Shown here: positions 35,457 to 47,720 of the stretch, piece after piece
How the letters are laid out: each line of letters starts with the position of its first letter
How positions within the stretch are numbered: the stretch's first letter is position 1
From: Rhinopithecus roxellana
Lineage: Eukaryota; Chordata; Mammalia; Primates; Cercopithecidae
Direction of reading: 5' to 3'
NCBI RefSeq assembly: GCF_007565055.1
Contig: NC_044566.1
Coordinates: 97,913,797 to 97,977,796, forward strand
DNA length: 64,000 nt
Program-made: the position numbers and the translations under genes
Notes under the pieces: model-generated
The model's input: only the letters and a program-made list of their open reading frames with translations
Database searches by the model: none
What the model was told of the DNA's origin: nothing

Positions 35457-36339
35457 CCAAGTGAAGATTTCTAATGTAATGTCATGTAACTTAAACCTGA
35501 TCATTATCCTGTTATTTTCAGGGATGTTCTTGTCATGTTTTTTTTAAAAAAAGTATTACGCTTTGTCAACTTATTTCTTAAATAATTTTTAAATATAACT
35601 TTGGCTGGATCCTCAAATAAAAACTTGTTATCCTTCCTAGCTTTTGTTTTTTGGGGGCTTGCATGGAACAAGAGTCTACTTCGTGCATCCAGTCTGTGCA
35701 GTGTCTCATGAGCACACTGCTCCTTTCCCTTTGGCTTTTCCTGGCTGGGCTGCTCTTTCTGCTCTTATTTTTTGCAGAGTTTTTCTGTCAGTCTATTGTG
35801 ATACCTTAAGTATCACTGTGAAGATGGGGCAGGTGTTATCCCTTCTCTGAGAATGGAAAGCTAAGGTAAAAGTCAGCAAAATGGCTTGTGAAGACACCGT
35901 TGTTCCTTAATAACTCCCATGTCTTTATGCTGACAGCCCTCACAGTTGGGTCTCCAGCACAGACCTCCAGACTCACTTATCCAGCAGCAAGTCAGGATTG
36001 CCGGTCAGCATTTCAGTTTGGCCATAATCAACCTTTTGCTTTTATCTCTTAAATCTGCATCCCTCATTTCTCGCAGCTCAGTACATGGTAATCCTGCTCT
36101 TCCCTTGTCTTATCCCAAAACCAACGCAGTCCTGCTCCTTTTCTATCAAAACGCACACCCATCTCATCAGCAGAGCCTATAGGTGCTACCTTTAAAATTT
36201 GTTCAGCACATGACCACTGATGTTTGCTTCCCTGATCCCCACTCTGGTCCCAGCTACTGTTGTTTCTTGTCTCAATTATTGCCTTGATCAGATCACGTCC
36301 TTCCTCCTGTTTCCCTGGGTGTGAGCCCTTGGCTTCTCT

Positions 36340-36690
36340 TGCCTCTGTCTCTGGCCTCCCCTGTCATCATCCTATGCTCACAGTTCTGCCGGCATCCGTA
36401 TTGCTGTTCTGTGAGCACCTTGGCCACGTATCACCCCATGGCTTTTGCACTTGCTTATTCCTCTATGTGGAGCAATCTTCCTGCACTCTGTGCCAGCCAG
36501 TCCATCCCCTGGCAGGTCTCTGCTCAGACCCCCTCCATCAGAGCCCTTGCTGACCTCCCTGTATGAAGTGGACTTTCCCTCTGTCACTCTCTGTCTCCCT
36601 AAGCCAGCGTCCTTTTCCTTCTTAGCATTTATCACCTCTTGCATTTGTGTCAATCTTTTATTGTCAGGTCACTCACTGTGGAAACTCTTT
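36340..36690 (+). mobile_element. L2 relic
   Basis: Contains cttttgcacttgcttattcc and tcttagcatttatcacctc, landmarks of the L2 3' end. Confidence 0.7.
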
Positions 36691-36968
36691 CACTGCTGAA
36701 TTCACAAGGAGTTGGTGCTCAAAATATTCCTGTTAAAATGGCTCAGTGCATAAATGCTATGAAAAGCTACAGCATTAAAACAGATAACGTGCCCTGATGG
36801 TATATTTGATAGGTTCAAAGTTACAATTCAGTTACTATGAAATATATCCATTGCTATTGATCAAATACTTGTTATTTCTGAAGAACTAATGTGCAAAGTT
36901 TAGGATAACAGAGGGAGAACATGTTTTAAGTCTTTTTTTTCCCCGCCTTCTTTCCTTTGTCCATACAG

Positions 36969-37063
36969 GATTTACAGCTGTTGGAGGATGGTGATCTGAC
37001 TGTGATAGGAGATCGGGGAACCACACTGAGTGGAGGGCAGAAAGCGCGGGTAAACCTTGCAAG
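36969..37063 (+). CDS. ABCC4: ABCC4 exon 12, residues 516-547 (ABC signature)
   Basis: The 95-nt exon encodes DLQLLEDGDLTVIGDRGTT and then LSGGQKARVNLA, with R547 split after two bases. LSGGQ (535-539) is the canonical ABC signature of NBD1, which in the ATP-bound dimer closes over the nucleotide bound to NBD2. The acceptor is catacag and the donor is gtaagt. Only a 203-base intron separates it from exon 13, the shortest in the window. Confidence 0.97.
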
Positions 37064-37266
37064 GTAAGTTGCATTTCAGCAGCCACTATGCAGTTGTCTT
37101 TTGTGCTGCTTCTAGTGGTGGTGAGCACATAGGACCCACTTACTGTGTATTGCGTCCTGTGTGAAGCACTTTCTTGGATTATTCTACTGGCACTTGAATG
37201 AACATCCTAGTTGTTGAAAGTTGTCATGTTCTGGGTGAGAGTCTGATATCTCTTTATATTTTCTAG

Positions 37267-37353
37267 AGCAGTGTATCAAGATGCTGACATCTATCTCCTG
37301 GACGATCCTCTCAGTGCAGTAGATGCGGAAGTTAGCAGGCACTTGTTCGAACT
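37267..37353 (+). CDS. ABCC4: ABCC4 exon 13, residues 547-576 (Walker B, D-loop)
   Basis: The 87-nt exon encodes AVYQDADIYLLDDPLSAVDA and then EVSRHLFE, with L576 split. IYLLDD is Walker B (D559 coordinates magnesium) and SAVDAE is the D-loop. The residue after the Walker B Asp is Asp560, not the catalytic Glu of fully active sites; this is normal for ABCC NBD1 and makes this ATP site slow or degenerate. The acceptor is ttctag and the donor is gtgagt. A duplicated sequence block begins about 80 bases downstream. Confidence 0.97.
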
Positions 37354-37433
37354 GTGAGTTTGTTTGTGTCTAAGTCATTTCTGCTTTCCCAGAGCCATTT
37401 TGAGTTGGCTCAGGAAAGCCTTTATGGCTTTCA

Positions 37434-37945
37434 GCTTGTCCTGCTCTGGTGTTTCCCCTCCCCCTCCACACTGTCCCCTGCTTCCCTGAAGATCCATTTT
37501 AGAGAAATTTTGCAGAAATATAAGGTCAAGGTAGGAAAATATACAAATGATTTCAGTGTGTTGCAGTGAGTGGAGTGTACCATGTTTTCGGGAATTGAGA
37601 AACAGATGGCAAATTTGGCAAGTTTTCCCCCACTGGTAGTTACAGTTGATAACCAAGAAACTGCTGAGGACCAGGCCCCGGAGATAGGAAAGATGGTGCC
37701 ATTTTTCAGTGGAAGGCTGGCACTTGGCAACCTGGGCTTGTCTTTCAGCTCTTTTCCTCCATCATTTCTCTATGACAGGTTAGAAGTGAGGTCCTTGGAC
37801 CAACATAGGGCTTTCTTGGGAAGGCTTTGTTGCTCTTTACATACTAATCTGTCAGTTTAGAGATAACCTACTAGTAAAATCTAGAATTTAAGAATGATTT
37901 GCTCCATAGTAGACTCTGGTTTCAAGAATCTAATGTTGTTTCATG
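37434..37945. repeat. Duplicated block, copy 2 (intron 13)
   Basis: Partner of 27841-28340, beginning about 80 bases after exon 13. Exons 12 and 13 lie between the two copies. No exon 13 relic is visible upstream of copy 1, so the duplication did not obviously carry an exon. Confidence 0.9.
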
Positions 37946-38553
37946 GATTCTTACCAGAATGAACACTGAAGACCCATGTAGGCCTGGCTTGCCTTTGAAA
38001 CTAGTTGTCTAGAATCTGGCTTCCCTCCCAACTCTTACATGGTGTTTCTGGGATTTGCTTTCTTTGGCTCTTGCTTAGACACGGAGCCATGGAGGTAGAA
38101 TGACTCTGGAATCTTTTCTGTATATTCTGTAACCTCATGTGTGCCGACTGACACTTCCTATGTAGTCTAGACTGGCCTTTTTGAAAGCATTGTGAACTGG
38201 TTTTTCTAAAACAGCACCCACATCTGCCCCACAGTCAGCTTCCTGTTTTTCACCTTGTTAAGGCCAATGAGCCTTTCCCACTCATTGTAGCCCTTCTGTG
38301 CGCACTGAGGTAGATGCTCCTGCAGGTGTTACTGCGTGAAACATCTTTGCTTGCAGAGGACGGCAGTCAGCCACAGAGAAGATAAGCACCCATGCTGGGC
38401 TGAGTGAGAGAGAGAGACAAGTTCAGATTTCATTCTTGCCCATAAGGAATTTGTCTCTGCAGGGATTCAAGACTAAGTGCATGGGAAAAGTTCAACAGAC
38501 CCCAAGGCTTAGGGAATTTCAATATAGGACAATATGTTTTATTATTATTGTTT

Positions 38554-38861
38554 TCTAAGATAGGGTCTCGCTTTGTTGCCCAGGCTGGAGAGCAGTGGTG
38601 CAATCTCGGCTCACTGCAGCCTCGACCTCCTGAGTTCAAGAGATTCTCCTGCCTCAGCCTCCCAGGTAGCTGTGACTACAGGCTAGCACCACCATGCCCA
38701 GCTCATTCTGTGTTTTTTTGAAGGGAGGGGGCTTTGCCATGTTGTCCAGGCTGGTCTCCCTATGTTGCCCAGGCTGGTCTCGAACTCCTGGGCTCAAGGG
38801 ATCCGTCCCGCTTGGCTTCCTGGAGTGCTGGGATTACAGGTGTGAGCCCCTGCGCCCGGCA
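38554..38861 (-). mobile_element. Alu with internal duplication
   Basis: Reverse copy in which the ccaggctggtctc segment is present twice in tandem at about 38745-38790. Flanking ataggacaat repeats mark the target. Confidence 0.88.
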
Positions 38862-39135
38862 TAGGACAATCAATTTTTTTAAATGGAAGAAGTGGGTAGC
38901 TGAGATTGGAAAGGTCACTGAGGGCCGGGCTTGGCTGGAAGTAGCCTGTGGTCCTGCAGGCTGGTAAGGGTTTATAGTGGCTGAGAGTAGGATTCAGTTT
39001 CTTTGAAAGAAATTGTAGAAGCAGAGGTGTGCAGACAGGAAGGAGTGAGGCTTGTGGGAAGGACAGCAGGCAGGCACCTGTTCCTGTGGTGGGGGATAGA
39101 GAAGGTACTGTGAAAGAAAGCTCTGGAAGTCCTGT

Positions 39136-39415
39136 GTTGGCCAGCCAGGGCTGCCCTCACAATGCCACAGGCTGGGGGGCTTACACAGTGGCAGGTTGTT
39201 TCCGCACAGTTCCGGAGACTGCATGTGCGAGATCAATGCGTCTGCAGGCGCGGCTCCTCCTGAGGGCTTTCTTGGCCTGCCGATGGTCGCCTTCTCACCC
39301 TTTGCTCCTCATGTCTCTGCATCCAAACCTCCTCTTCCTGAAGAGACACCGGTCAGATTAGAGTAGGGCCCACCCTCATGGCCTCATTTTAGTGTAATTA
39401 CCTCTCTAAAGGTTC
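39136..39415 (-). mobile_element. Possible MLT1-like LTR relic
   Basis: Weak similarity to the same family (ccagggctgccctcacaa, cagttccggagactgcatg). Low certainty. Confidence 0.4.
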
Positions 39416-39420
39416 TGTGT

Positions 39421-39720
39421 TGGCCAGGCACTGTGGCTCATGCCTGTAATCCCAGCACTTTGGGAGGATGAGGCAGGCAGATCACCTGAGGAGTTCGAGA
39501 CCAGCCTGGCCAACGTGGTGAAACCCCATCTCTACTAAAAATACAAAAATCAGTGATGGGTGGTGGTGGGTGCCTGTAATCCCAGCTACTCTGGAGGCTG
39601 AGGCAGGAGAATTGCTTGAACCCAGGAGGTGGAGGTTGCAGTGAGCCAGGATAGCGCCATTGTACTCCAGCCTGGGCAACAAGAGTGAGATTCTGTAATA
39701 ATAATTATAATAATAATAAT
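39421..39720 (+). mobile_element. Alu
   Basis: Forward copy with a (TAA)n tail; ggttctgtgt before and ggttctctgt after are the target duplication. Confidence 0.9.
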
Positions 39721-40972
39721 GGTTCTCTGTTCCAATTCTAAGGTGCTGGGTGAGGGCAGGAACATAGGAACTTTGAGGGGAGCGTGGTTCAGTCCATAAC
39801 AGGTCCTGGATAGCAAAGTGGAGACAGGGTTGGCTGTGTAAGAGTAACTCATCTCTGGGCCCTGGATTCCAGGGGTTTGGACATGAAGTCATCCACTGAG
39901 CATGGGGCTCTACGTGGGCTCCTGAATGTTTCCCCACCAGAGTGGTATGCAAAATGTGCCTGGTATGGGATGATGCAGTGGATGTGGATGGTGGTGATGG
40001 TGGCACAACGGTGTGCGTGTACTTAGCGCCGCTACCAAGCTATACACTTATAAAAATGGTATAAATGGTAAATGTTATGTCATGTCTATTTTTCCACAAC
40101 CAAAGAAACGCGGGTGGCAGCATTGAATCTTTCTGAATGCAGAGTGAGGGATAAGCTGGCACTCGGCGTTGCCCCGGCACTCTGATCAGAGCCTTGTTTC
40201 CTGCCACCGCCTCCCTGTGCCTTGATGAATTTTCTATTTGGCCGAGAAGGGCCTCTGTGGCTTGCTCGAGTCTTGCACGAGTCCTCACCAGTTCTTTATC
40301 ACTCGAACAACAATTCCCAGTGGGACACTCTTTTAGAGTCACCGCAGGGAAGGAGGAAGGTATTTTCATTGCTGAGTATCAGTGTGTGTATCGCACAAGC
40401 TCCCCCAAATTTTCTTTTGAACTCAGGAGGTATTTATAAAGTCCTCTTGCACCTTTAAGGATTAATGACTTTGGGTATACACTTGTTAGAAGCAAGCTTG
40501 TTAAAATTGTTGTTTGCTAATCAGAATCACATTCTTTGGGGAAACTTAGGACAGGGAGCACGAATGCAATTTAGGAAATCACTCAGCAGCAACTGGAGAA
40601 TGTTCTCAACGAGTTAGAAAATTGGATTGAACAATATGCTCTGAAAGATGGCGGTTGTGTTGAAGCTTAGAAATGTGAAGTGTTTTGTATTAAAAGTGAA
40701 TGAATTACACTTCTATTTGCCATTAACAGTTTTACTTTGATCATGAATATATATCGAGAGTTGTTAGGAGTTGTGTTTTACAACTATATGTTGCAAACAC
40801 GAAGTGGATTTTATCACATACAAAAAGTGAGGGGCACTTCCATTAACAGATGCCAATCCGATTTGTTGCCAGCTATAGATGTGGTTGTATTCTAGAAAGC
40901 CTCAAATTCTCAGACCCCTGCCTCTTTGAGTCTTCTAATCAGAGCTCCTACACTGTTGCCTACCTATTTGTC

Positions 40973-41310
40973 TTAGTCCATTCAGGCTGCTGATTCAAAA
41001 TAGCATAAACTTGGTACTCCATATAAACAATAGAAAATTGTTTCTACAGTTCTGGAGGCCAAGATCCAAGATCAAGGCGCCAGCAGTTTTGGTGCCTGGA
41101 GAGCGCTCACGCTCTGGTTCGTAGACAGCTGTCTTCTCACTGTGGAAGGGGTACGGCAGCTTCCCTGGGCTGGTCCCTTTTACTAATACCATTCGTGTTG
41201 GCAGATTCTCACGAAATAGGCCTCACCTCCTAATACCATTACATTGGTTAGGATTAGGGTTCAGTAGGAATTTGGAGAGGGCCACAAACGTTCAGGCACA
41301 TCACTAGTTC
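40973..41310 (-). mobile_element. MLT1-like LTR relic
   Basis: Reverse relic: gtcttagtccattcaggctg, tctggaggccaagatccaag, cacctcctaataccat. Confidence 0.65.
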
Positions 41311-41669
41311 ACCTTCCCTCTTTCAGTTCCTCTCGGACCCCTGTACTTGTTAAGCTATGATTTTGTCCTCGAATGGCAAATTGCCCTTTGCAGTCCGCCC
41401 CATTCACCTTTCCAACCCTTGCCCACGCAAAACCAGTCCTCCAGCCATGCACACTTCTGTGGGGTGCCTGGAAGGAGGTGTGACTTGCTCACCTCTGCCT
41501 GTCTGTAAGGGTATAGTTCCTGCCGTTAGAGAACCAGGGATAGTATGCCTGGGCAAAAGAGAAAAATGAAAGACACAGATCCCACCTCCTGCCTGTCTCT
41601 TCTGCTCCTCGGAGGCCATAGCACTTTCTCTGTCTGCCCGCAGCCCTCAATGAGCTGCTCTTGATCCAC

Positions 41670-42055
41670 CTATGTGTCCTTCCCCCCAGTCCCCGCACTA
41701 GACTGTGAATGCATGAAGGTGCCTTTGCACGGTGCGTTTGTGCCCCAGGACCATTGCACCTGCTGTATCTGCCAGGATTGCTTCCCCCAGATAGTCTCAC
41801 GGCTCGTACACCACCTCCTTGCAGAGAGGCCTTTCCTAGCCACTCCCTCTAAAGTACAACCTTTGCCTGGCTGTCTCTTCATGGTTTACATTACTACCCA
41901 ATAGTGTATTTTCTGTGTTTGTGTAGTGAGTGTCCCTACACGATGCAGGGTGTTGTCTGTTTGCTTGACCAGTGGATGTATCCTCGTCACTTAGAGTAGT
42001 CCCTGGTACTTCGTCAGTGCTTAGCAAATGTGTCTTAACTGAATGAATGAAGGTA
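41670..42055 (+). mobile_element. L2 relic, 3' end
   Basis: Contains gagaggcctttcctagcca and ends ttaactgaatgaatgaa, matching the L2 3' terminus. Confidence 0.75.
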
Positions 42056-42111
42056 GTGACTGTATCCCTCCCTCCCTCCCTACTTCCCTCCCTCCCTTCC
42101 TTCCTTCCTTG

Positions 42112-42378
42112 ACAGAGTTTTGCTTTGTCACCCAGGCTGGAGTGCAATGGCATGATCATGGCCCACTGCAACTTCTATCTCCTGGGCTCAAGTGATCCTC
42201 CCCAGTAGCTGGGACTACAAGTGTTCACCCCCACACCCAGCTAAGTTTTGAGTTTTTTGTAGAGATGGAATCTCTCTATGTTGCCCAGACTGGCCTTGAA
42301 TTTCTGGGCGCAAAAGATCCTCCTGCCTTGGCCTCCCAAAGTGCTGGGATTATAGGTGTGAGCCACTGCACCTAACCG
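42112..42378 (-). mobile_element. Old Alu
   Basis: Reverse diverged copy whose tail has become a (TCCC)/(TTCC) repeat at 42066-42111. Confidence 0.88.
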
Positions 42379-42437
42379 ACTGTATCTTTCTCACTTGTGT
42401 CACCTCTGACATTGTATGTGTCAGCTCTTAATGTTGT

Positions 42438-42738
42438 CTTTTTTTTTTTTTTTCCCCTTTTTGAGACAGAGTCTTGCTCTGTTGCCCAGGCTGAAGTGCA
42501 GTGGCACGATCTTGGATCAGTGCAGACCTCCTGGGTTCAAGTGATTCTTGTGCCTCAGATACTCGAGTAGCTGGGATTACAGGCATGCGTGACCACATCC
42601 ACCTAATTTTGTATTTTTAGTAGAGATTGGATCTCACCATGTTGGTCAGGCTGGTCTCGAACTCCTGACCTCAAGTGATCTGTCTGCCTCAGCCTCCCAA
42701 AGTGCTGGAATTATAGGCGTGAGCCCTCGTGCCTGGCC
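42438..42738 (-). mobile_element. Alu
   Basis: Reverse copy 60 bases after another reverse Alu; 19-T tail interrupted by C. Confidence 0.9.
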
Positions 42739-43440
42739 TCTTACCGTAGTCTTTATATAGTATTAGTGTTAAATAGCTCGTTGCTAAATCAGTCACTTAT
42801 TATTTGTTTGTTTTATGGCATGACTGGAAGATTTTTTACTCTTAAAAATTTGGAAAGTATTTTTTGAGATTTGCCTAAGAAGCATAATTTAGAAAAAATT
42901 TCAAGCCATCAATTGCAATGTTAGTGTAATTATTTCTATATCTCATCTATAATGGAAGATGCTAGGAAGAAAACATTTTGAAACCTTTGAGGTGGCTGAT
43001 ACTGGACATAGCACCCCATCAGATTTGATCATTAACATCTCCCTTTAGATATGTATATAAAAGGATTAATGGCAGCCAATTTTGAAATAAAGGGAAACAG
43101 TTTCATTGAAAGCTTTAGTACTAAACCTGAAGAGGGGTATAATAGGTTGCGAAACTTAGTTTTGAAATAAGCCAAACTAAGATACCTGAAAGGGGAAAAA
43201 TTAATTGTTTTGGATGTAAGAGATGAAGTCATAGTTTACATATTTGCAGTCTGGAGTTGTGGTTCTGATCACAGGCGCTGTCTCTAAAATACTCGCTTAT
43301 GACTTCTCAATCCTGAATTTCTAAAAGCAATGGCTGCATATGGGGAAGACTGGACGACAGGGCTAACACTTACTGAGCATGAGTTGTGTTCTTGGCCGTT
43401 GTTACAGATTAGTGCTTTTCTTTTTTTCTTTTTTTTTCTC

Positions 43441-43612
43441 TCCTTTTTTTCTTTTTGAGACAGGGTCTTACTCTGCCAACCGGGCTGGAGTGCAGTGGTG
43501 TGATCACAGTTCACTGCAGCATCAACCTCCTGGGCTCAAGTGATTCTCCCACCTTAGCCTCCCTTGTAGCTGGGACTACAGGTGTGTGCCACCACACCCA
43601 GCTAATTTTTTC
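43441..43612 (-). mobile_element. Alu, truncated
   Basis: Reverse copy that stops after gctaatttttt, so only the 3' arm is left; intron 13. Confidence 0.82.
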
Positions 43613-44412
43613 TGTAGCTCCCAGGAGTCTGCATTTACAATGTAGGAGAACTTTGAGCAGGTACTGTAGAAAACAAACAAACCCCAGAAAACTTGATGGT
43701 TGAATACTGAGGTGGTTCTTATCTTTGAGCCATATGGTTTGGACTGTTTGGATTCTGTTCTTCCTTTTTCTTATTCAGACTGTTTAGGACTAATGAGAGA
43801 AGTTTTGCTTCCTGGATGAGACCAAGAATACTGTGGAGAGTCACACATCACTAGCATTTGTTTTCCTACCTAGTATTATTTGGGAAGAAGAGTCTGGCAA
43901 ATGCACTCTGGCAAAAGTTACCAAGAATCTAAGCTTTTTTTGGGGGGTTGGAGGGCATTAATATGTGCATTATAAATTATCATCTCAGAAACCATCCAGG
44001 AAAAATGTCGTGTCATTACATGACCTTGATCTATCTTTCTCCCCTGCAGTCCTATACAGTAGTAAAATAATTAATGTATTAGTTAAGTCAGGTTTTTGAA
44101 TCTCTATAATGTTCAGTCATTTTTTCATCCTGGAATATATGGTTAAACTAAGTTTTAGAAAAAAAAAAATCATACTTATTGCCTCCTTCCCAGACAACTA
44201 TTTAGGATTTCTTCATAGCAAGGCTCATATTTGCTGCTAGTGGTTTTGAGGACCTAGCCGGCTTTATTGGCTTATATTTCTATTTAGTTTGTATTTAACA
44301 TCTCGATCTCTGACTACTGTGTTGTCTTTGACTATGGTTTCAAAATGTATGTTTTTCAATGTGGAGCACCCCATTCGTGTGTGTTTTCACCCTGTGCCTT
44401 TTACATTTATAG

Positions 44413-44509
44413 GTGTATTTGTCAGACTTTGCATGAGAAGATCACAATTTTAGTGACTCATCAGTTGCAGTACCTCAAAGCTGCAAGTCAGATTCTGATA
44501 TTGAAAGAT
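44413..44509 (+). CDS. ABCC4: ABCC4 exon 14, residues 576-608 (H-loop)
   Basis: The 97-nt exon completes L576 and adds 32 codons: CICQTLHEKITILVTHQLQ, then YLKAASQILILKD. H592 in ILVTHQL is the switch (H-loop) histidine that contacts the ATP gamma phosphate. The acceptor is atttatag and the donor is gtaagt. Residue 581 is Thr (human Ile from memory). The exon ends in phase 0 just before the end of the NBD1 fold. Confidence 0.97.
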
Positions 44510-44882
44510 GTAAGTAGTTTCTAGAGATCTCCTGAACTTGCAAGTACTCAGGTGTGTTGAATCCCCTTCTTCTTCCTGCATTTCATGTCGCTTTCTTCTC
44601 AGAGCTGGGATTAGTGTTTTTGAGTATTAACTCAAAAGACTTGTAGAAATGTCATTATTACATGCTAAGCCATATTACCGTAAAGTATGTAAATTGCTAC
44701 CTCAAGATTACTACATTGTTAAAGACAATGATGCTAGTTTAATTTAGAACTTTTTGTTTACCTCTTCCATGACTTAATTCAAATTGTGTTATCTGGAAAT
44801 TACAGATACTCAGACCTGTTTGTATCCATTTAATTGTCATGCATAGTTTGCCTAAAGCTCCTCTTCTATTAATAGCAGAAAT

Positions 44883-45195
44883 GGCTGGGCACAGTGACTC
44901 ACACCTGTAATCCCAGCACTTTGGGAGGCCGAGGAAGGCAGATCAAGAGGTCAGGAGTTCAAGACCAGCCTGTCCAACATGGTGAAACCCCGTCTCTACT
45001 AAAAATACAAAAAATTAGCCCGGCATGATAGGGCACACCTGTAGTCCCAGCTACTTAGGAGGCTGAGGCAGGAGAATCTCTTGAACCCGGGAGGTGGAGG
45101 TTGTAGTGAGCTGAGATCATGCCATTGTACTCCAGCCTGGGCGACAGAGTGAGACTCTGTCTCAAAAAAATAAAAATAAAATAATAATAATAATA
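44883..45195 (+). mobile_element. Alu
   Basis: Forward full-length copy with an (AAT)n tail; aatagcag flanks both sides. Confidence 0.92.
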
Positions 45196-45345
45196 GCAGC
45201 CACACAGGTGGATAACTGAGCAGTGGAGTGACATGGTTTGATCTGTGATTTTAAGAGATCCCCTTTGTTGTTTGCTAGGGGAGCTACAGCAGAAGTAATT
45301 TGAAGTCTTAGTAGTTCACAAGACAGAAATAAGGGCTTGGTCTAG

Positions 45346-45793
45346 TGTGTCAGTTTCCTAGAGCTGCCAGAACAAAGTGCCACACATTTGGCAGCTTAAA
45401 ACAACAGAAATGTTTTGTCTCACTGTTCTGAGGCTGCAAGTCCAAAATCAAGGTGTCCGCAGGGCCATGCTCTCTCTGAAGGCTTCAGGGGAGAATCCTT
45501 CCTCGCCTCTCCCACTTTCTGGGGTTTTGCTGGCACTCACAGTTGATCCTTGGCTGGCAGTGCAGCCCTTTAGTCTCTGCCTCTGTTGTCACATGGCATT
45601 GTTGCTGTGTCTGTCTGGCTTTCTTCCTATAAGGACATCATTCATTGGACCTAGGGCCCACTCTAGTCCAGTATGACCTTATCTTGTCTTGATTGTATCT
45701 GTGAAGGTCCTGTTTCACAAAACAAAGGCCACATTCACGGGTAACAGGGTTTAGGATTTGAACATATCTTTTTAGGGGGTCACCATTCAACCA
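45346..45793 (-). mobile_element. MLT1D-like LTR
   Basis: Reverse LTR with agagctgccagaacaaag, cacatttggcagcttaaa and a right end with ggatttgaacatatc. Intron 14. Confidence 0.75.
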
Positions 45794-46443
45794 AGAAGAG
45801 CTAGCGTGGCTAGGGACATGGAAGTTAGTGAGAACTTCTCAGCCCAGTGGTGGTTTCATGCATCATTCCTTGGCTCGTTGCCTCTCGCCTCAGTAACCTG
45901 GTCCTTAACCCTTGCTCTGTTCCAGGCCCTGGTCAAATTCCTCATTGTAGGTCTGAAACCCCCTTAGTGTCTTCAAATGTTTTAATGTTTCTCCTCTCGC
46001 AATTTCTTAATAAAATGATGGAAGTAACAAAAATGAGTGTTAATTATATTTTATAAGATCTATGTGCACCATTCTCCAAGGGAGATAAATTTCACATTAT
46101 TGCAACAAACGGGGTATATAATGATAGCAAAGCTCTTGCAAGTCTTTGTAAGTCCCTCCTTGCTGCTTAAAGAACAGTGAGGAATGTGTCTCCACTGAAG
46201 TCCCAGCAAGTGAATTCTCACCCTTAAGAGGATTATCGAAGGAAGAACTGCTGCCTCTTCAGAAGCAGTTCCGTGTGCTGGCTCTTCCCCACTCCCCCAG
46301 GAATAGGGAGCCTGGGTTCCTCAAAATTGAAAATAATTAATTTTTTATGCAGAGGGCTGAGTCTAGTGTGGCAAAACCTGAATGCTGGTACATTAGAATA
46401 AATCTGTGGGTGGCAGAATAACCTTTCTCCAAAACAACCATTT

Positions 46444-46742
46444 GGCCAGGTGCGGTGGCTCATGCCTGTAATCCCAGCAGTTTGGGAGGTCGAGGTGTCG
46501 GGGGAAATCACTTGAGGTCAGGAGTTCGAGACCAACCTGGCCAACGTGGTGAAAACCTGTCTCTACCAAAAATACAAAAAAATTAGCTGGGCGTGGTGGC
46601 GCATACCTGTGATCCCAGCTACTCAGGAGCCTGAGGCAGGAGAATCACTTGAACCGGGAAGGCGAAGGTTGCAGTGAGCTGAGATCGCGCCATTGCACTC
46701 CAGCCTGGGCAACAGAGTGAGATCCTACCACACACACACACA
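46444..46742 (+). mobile_element. Alu of inverted pair, copy A
   Basis: Forward full-length copy ending in (CA)n and followed by the unit shared with 57535-57700. Confidence 0.9.
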
Positions 46743-46912
46743 AACCATTTTTCCACTGGTGGGCACCCAGGATGAAAGTGTCCGTTCTTGCTGTCGTCCC
46801 AGCCCCCTCCCTAACAGCAGACAGAGCACGGTTGCCCCCTCGGAACCCACTCTGCATTGCCTGTCAGTACTTGGCTTCTGAGGAGAATTGCCATCCTAGT
46901 ACCAGTAGGAGT
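46743..46912. repeat. Flank unit of inverted pair, copy A
   Basis: About 165 bases following an Alu and a short (CA)n match the reverse complement of 57535-57700 at roughly 80 percent by eye. Shared words include tccactggtgggcaccc, tcttgctgt and agtacttggcttctg. The Alu-(CA)n-flank order is the same in both once one copy is reversed. Confidence 0.8.
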
Positions 46913-47404
46913 TTCCTTGTGCGTGTTACAGATACTATGTGAAAAGTGGTCATTTCATCAAACTAGGTGTGTCACTTTTACTTCCTGTGTGGAAGAAGAC
47001 TCAATGTATGATGAAGCATTTTCGAATTCTCCAGTTATCAAACTGGTCCAGAGGGCCCAAGGTGTCATTGGATTTTCCTCAGTGGACCCACCTTTTTGGG
47101 GGTGGGGAGGATTGGGGTAGCAGGGAAGGTCCTGGCCACCTTCCCCCACCTGACTTGCTTTAGCCAGTAGCTCCTCTCCTTTGATTTGTTTTGTATTCTG
47201 GGAGTTTGCCTAATATGTTTGCTGCTGTTTGAGGAAATCAGTTGGGTCTCATTTCATGAGGTATCTCATTTCATGGGGTACACAAATAGTGAAGATATTT
47301 GTACATTATTTTCTATGACTTTGTAAGGAGAGAAAACTGTGCAAGGAGGTGTCCCATGGAATGTTGAATTTTCAGTGAGGAATTCCCTGAGTCTTTGGGG
47401 CATT

Positions 47405-47449
47405 TATGTATGTATGTATGTATGCATGTATGCATGTATGTATGTATGT
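47405..47449. repeat. (TATG)n microsatellite
   Basis: About eleven units with TGCA interruptions, at an Alu tail in intron 14. Confidence 0.9.
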
Positions 47450-47720
47450 GATGCGGTTTTGCTCTTGTCGTCCAGGCTGGAGTGCAGTGGCTCGATCTCT
47501 GCTCACAGCAACCTCCGCCTTCTGGGTTCAAGTGATTCTCCTGCCTCAGCCTCCTGAGTAGCTAGGATTACAGGTGCCTGGCTAATTTTTTTGTATTTTT
47601 AGTAGAGATGGGGTTTCATCATGTTGGCCATGCTGGTCTCAAACTCCTGACCTCAGGTGATCCACCCGCCTTGGTCTTCCAGAGTGCTGGGATTTCAGGT
47701 GTGAGCCACCGCACCTGGCC
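47450..47720 (-). mobile_element. Alu
   Basis: Reverse copy, tail turned into (TATG)n at 47405-47450; tttggggca flanks both sides. Confidence 0.9.

Larger units (their letters stand above)
26451..36968 (+). other. Intron 11
   Basis: 10.5 kb carrying duplicated block copy 1, the MIR/AluY/RPF2 retrocopy nest, four other Alu pieces, a MIR and an L2. 26970-27840, 28341-28995, 29297-30120, 32215-32700, 33190-34150, 34552-35167 and 35457-36340 hold nothing else I can name. Confidence 0.8.
37354..44412 (+). other. Intron 13
   Basis: 7.1 kb with duplicated block copy 2, five Alu pieces, LTR relics and an L2. 37946-38550, 39721-40970, 42740-43440 and 43613-44410 look unique. Confidence 0.8.

Noticed and set aside
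39482..40006. 174-codon antisense frame
   Set aside because: Its C-terminal half is Alu translation (HHVGQAGLELL type) and the front half has no family; chance read-through.
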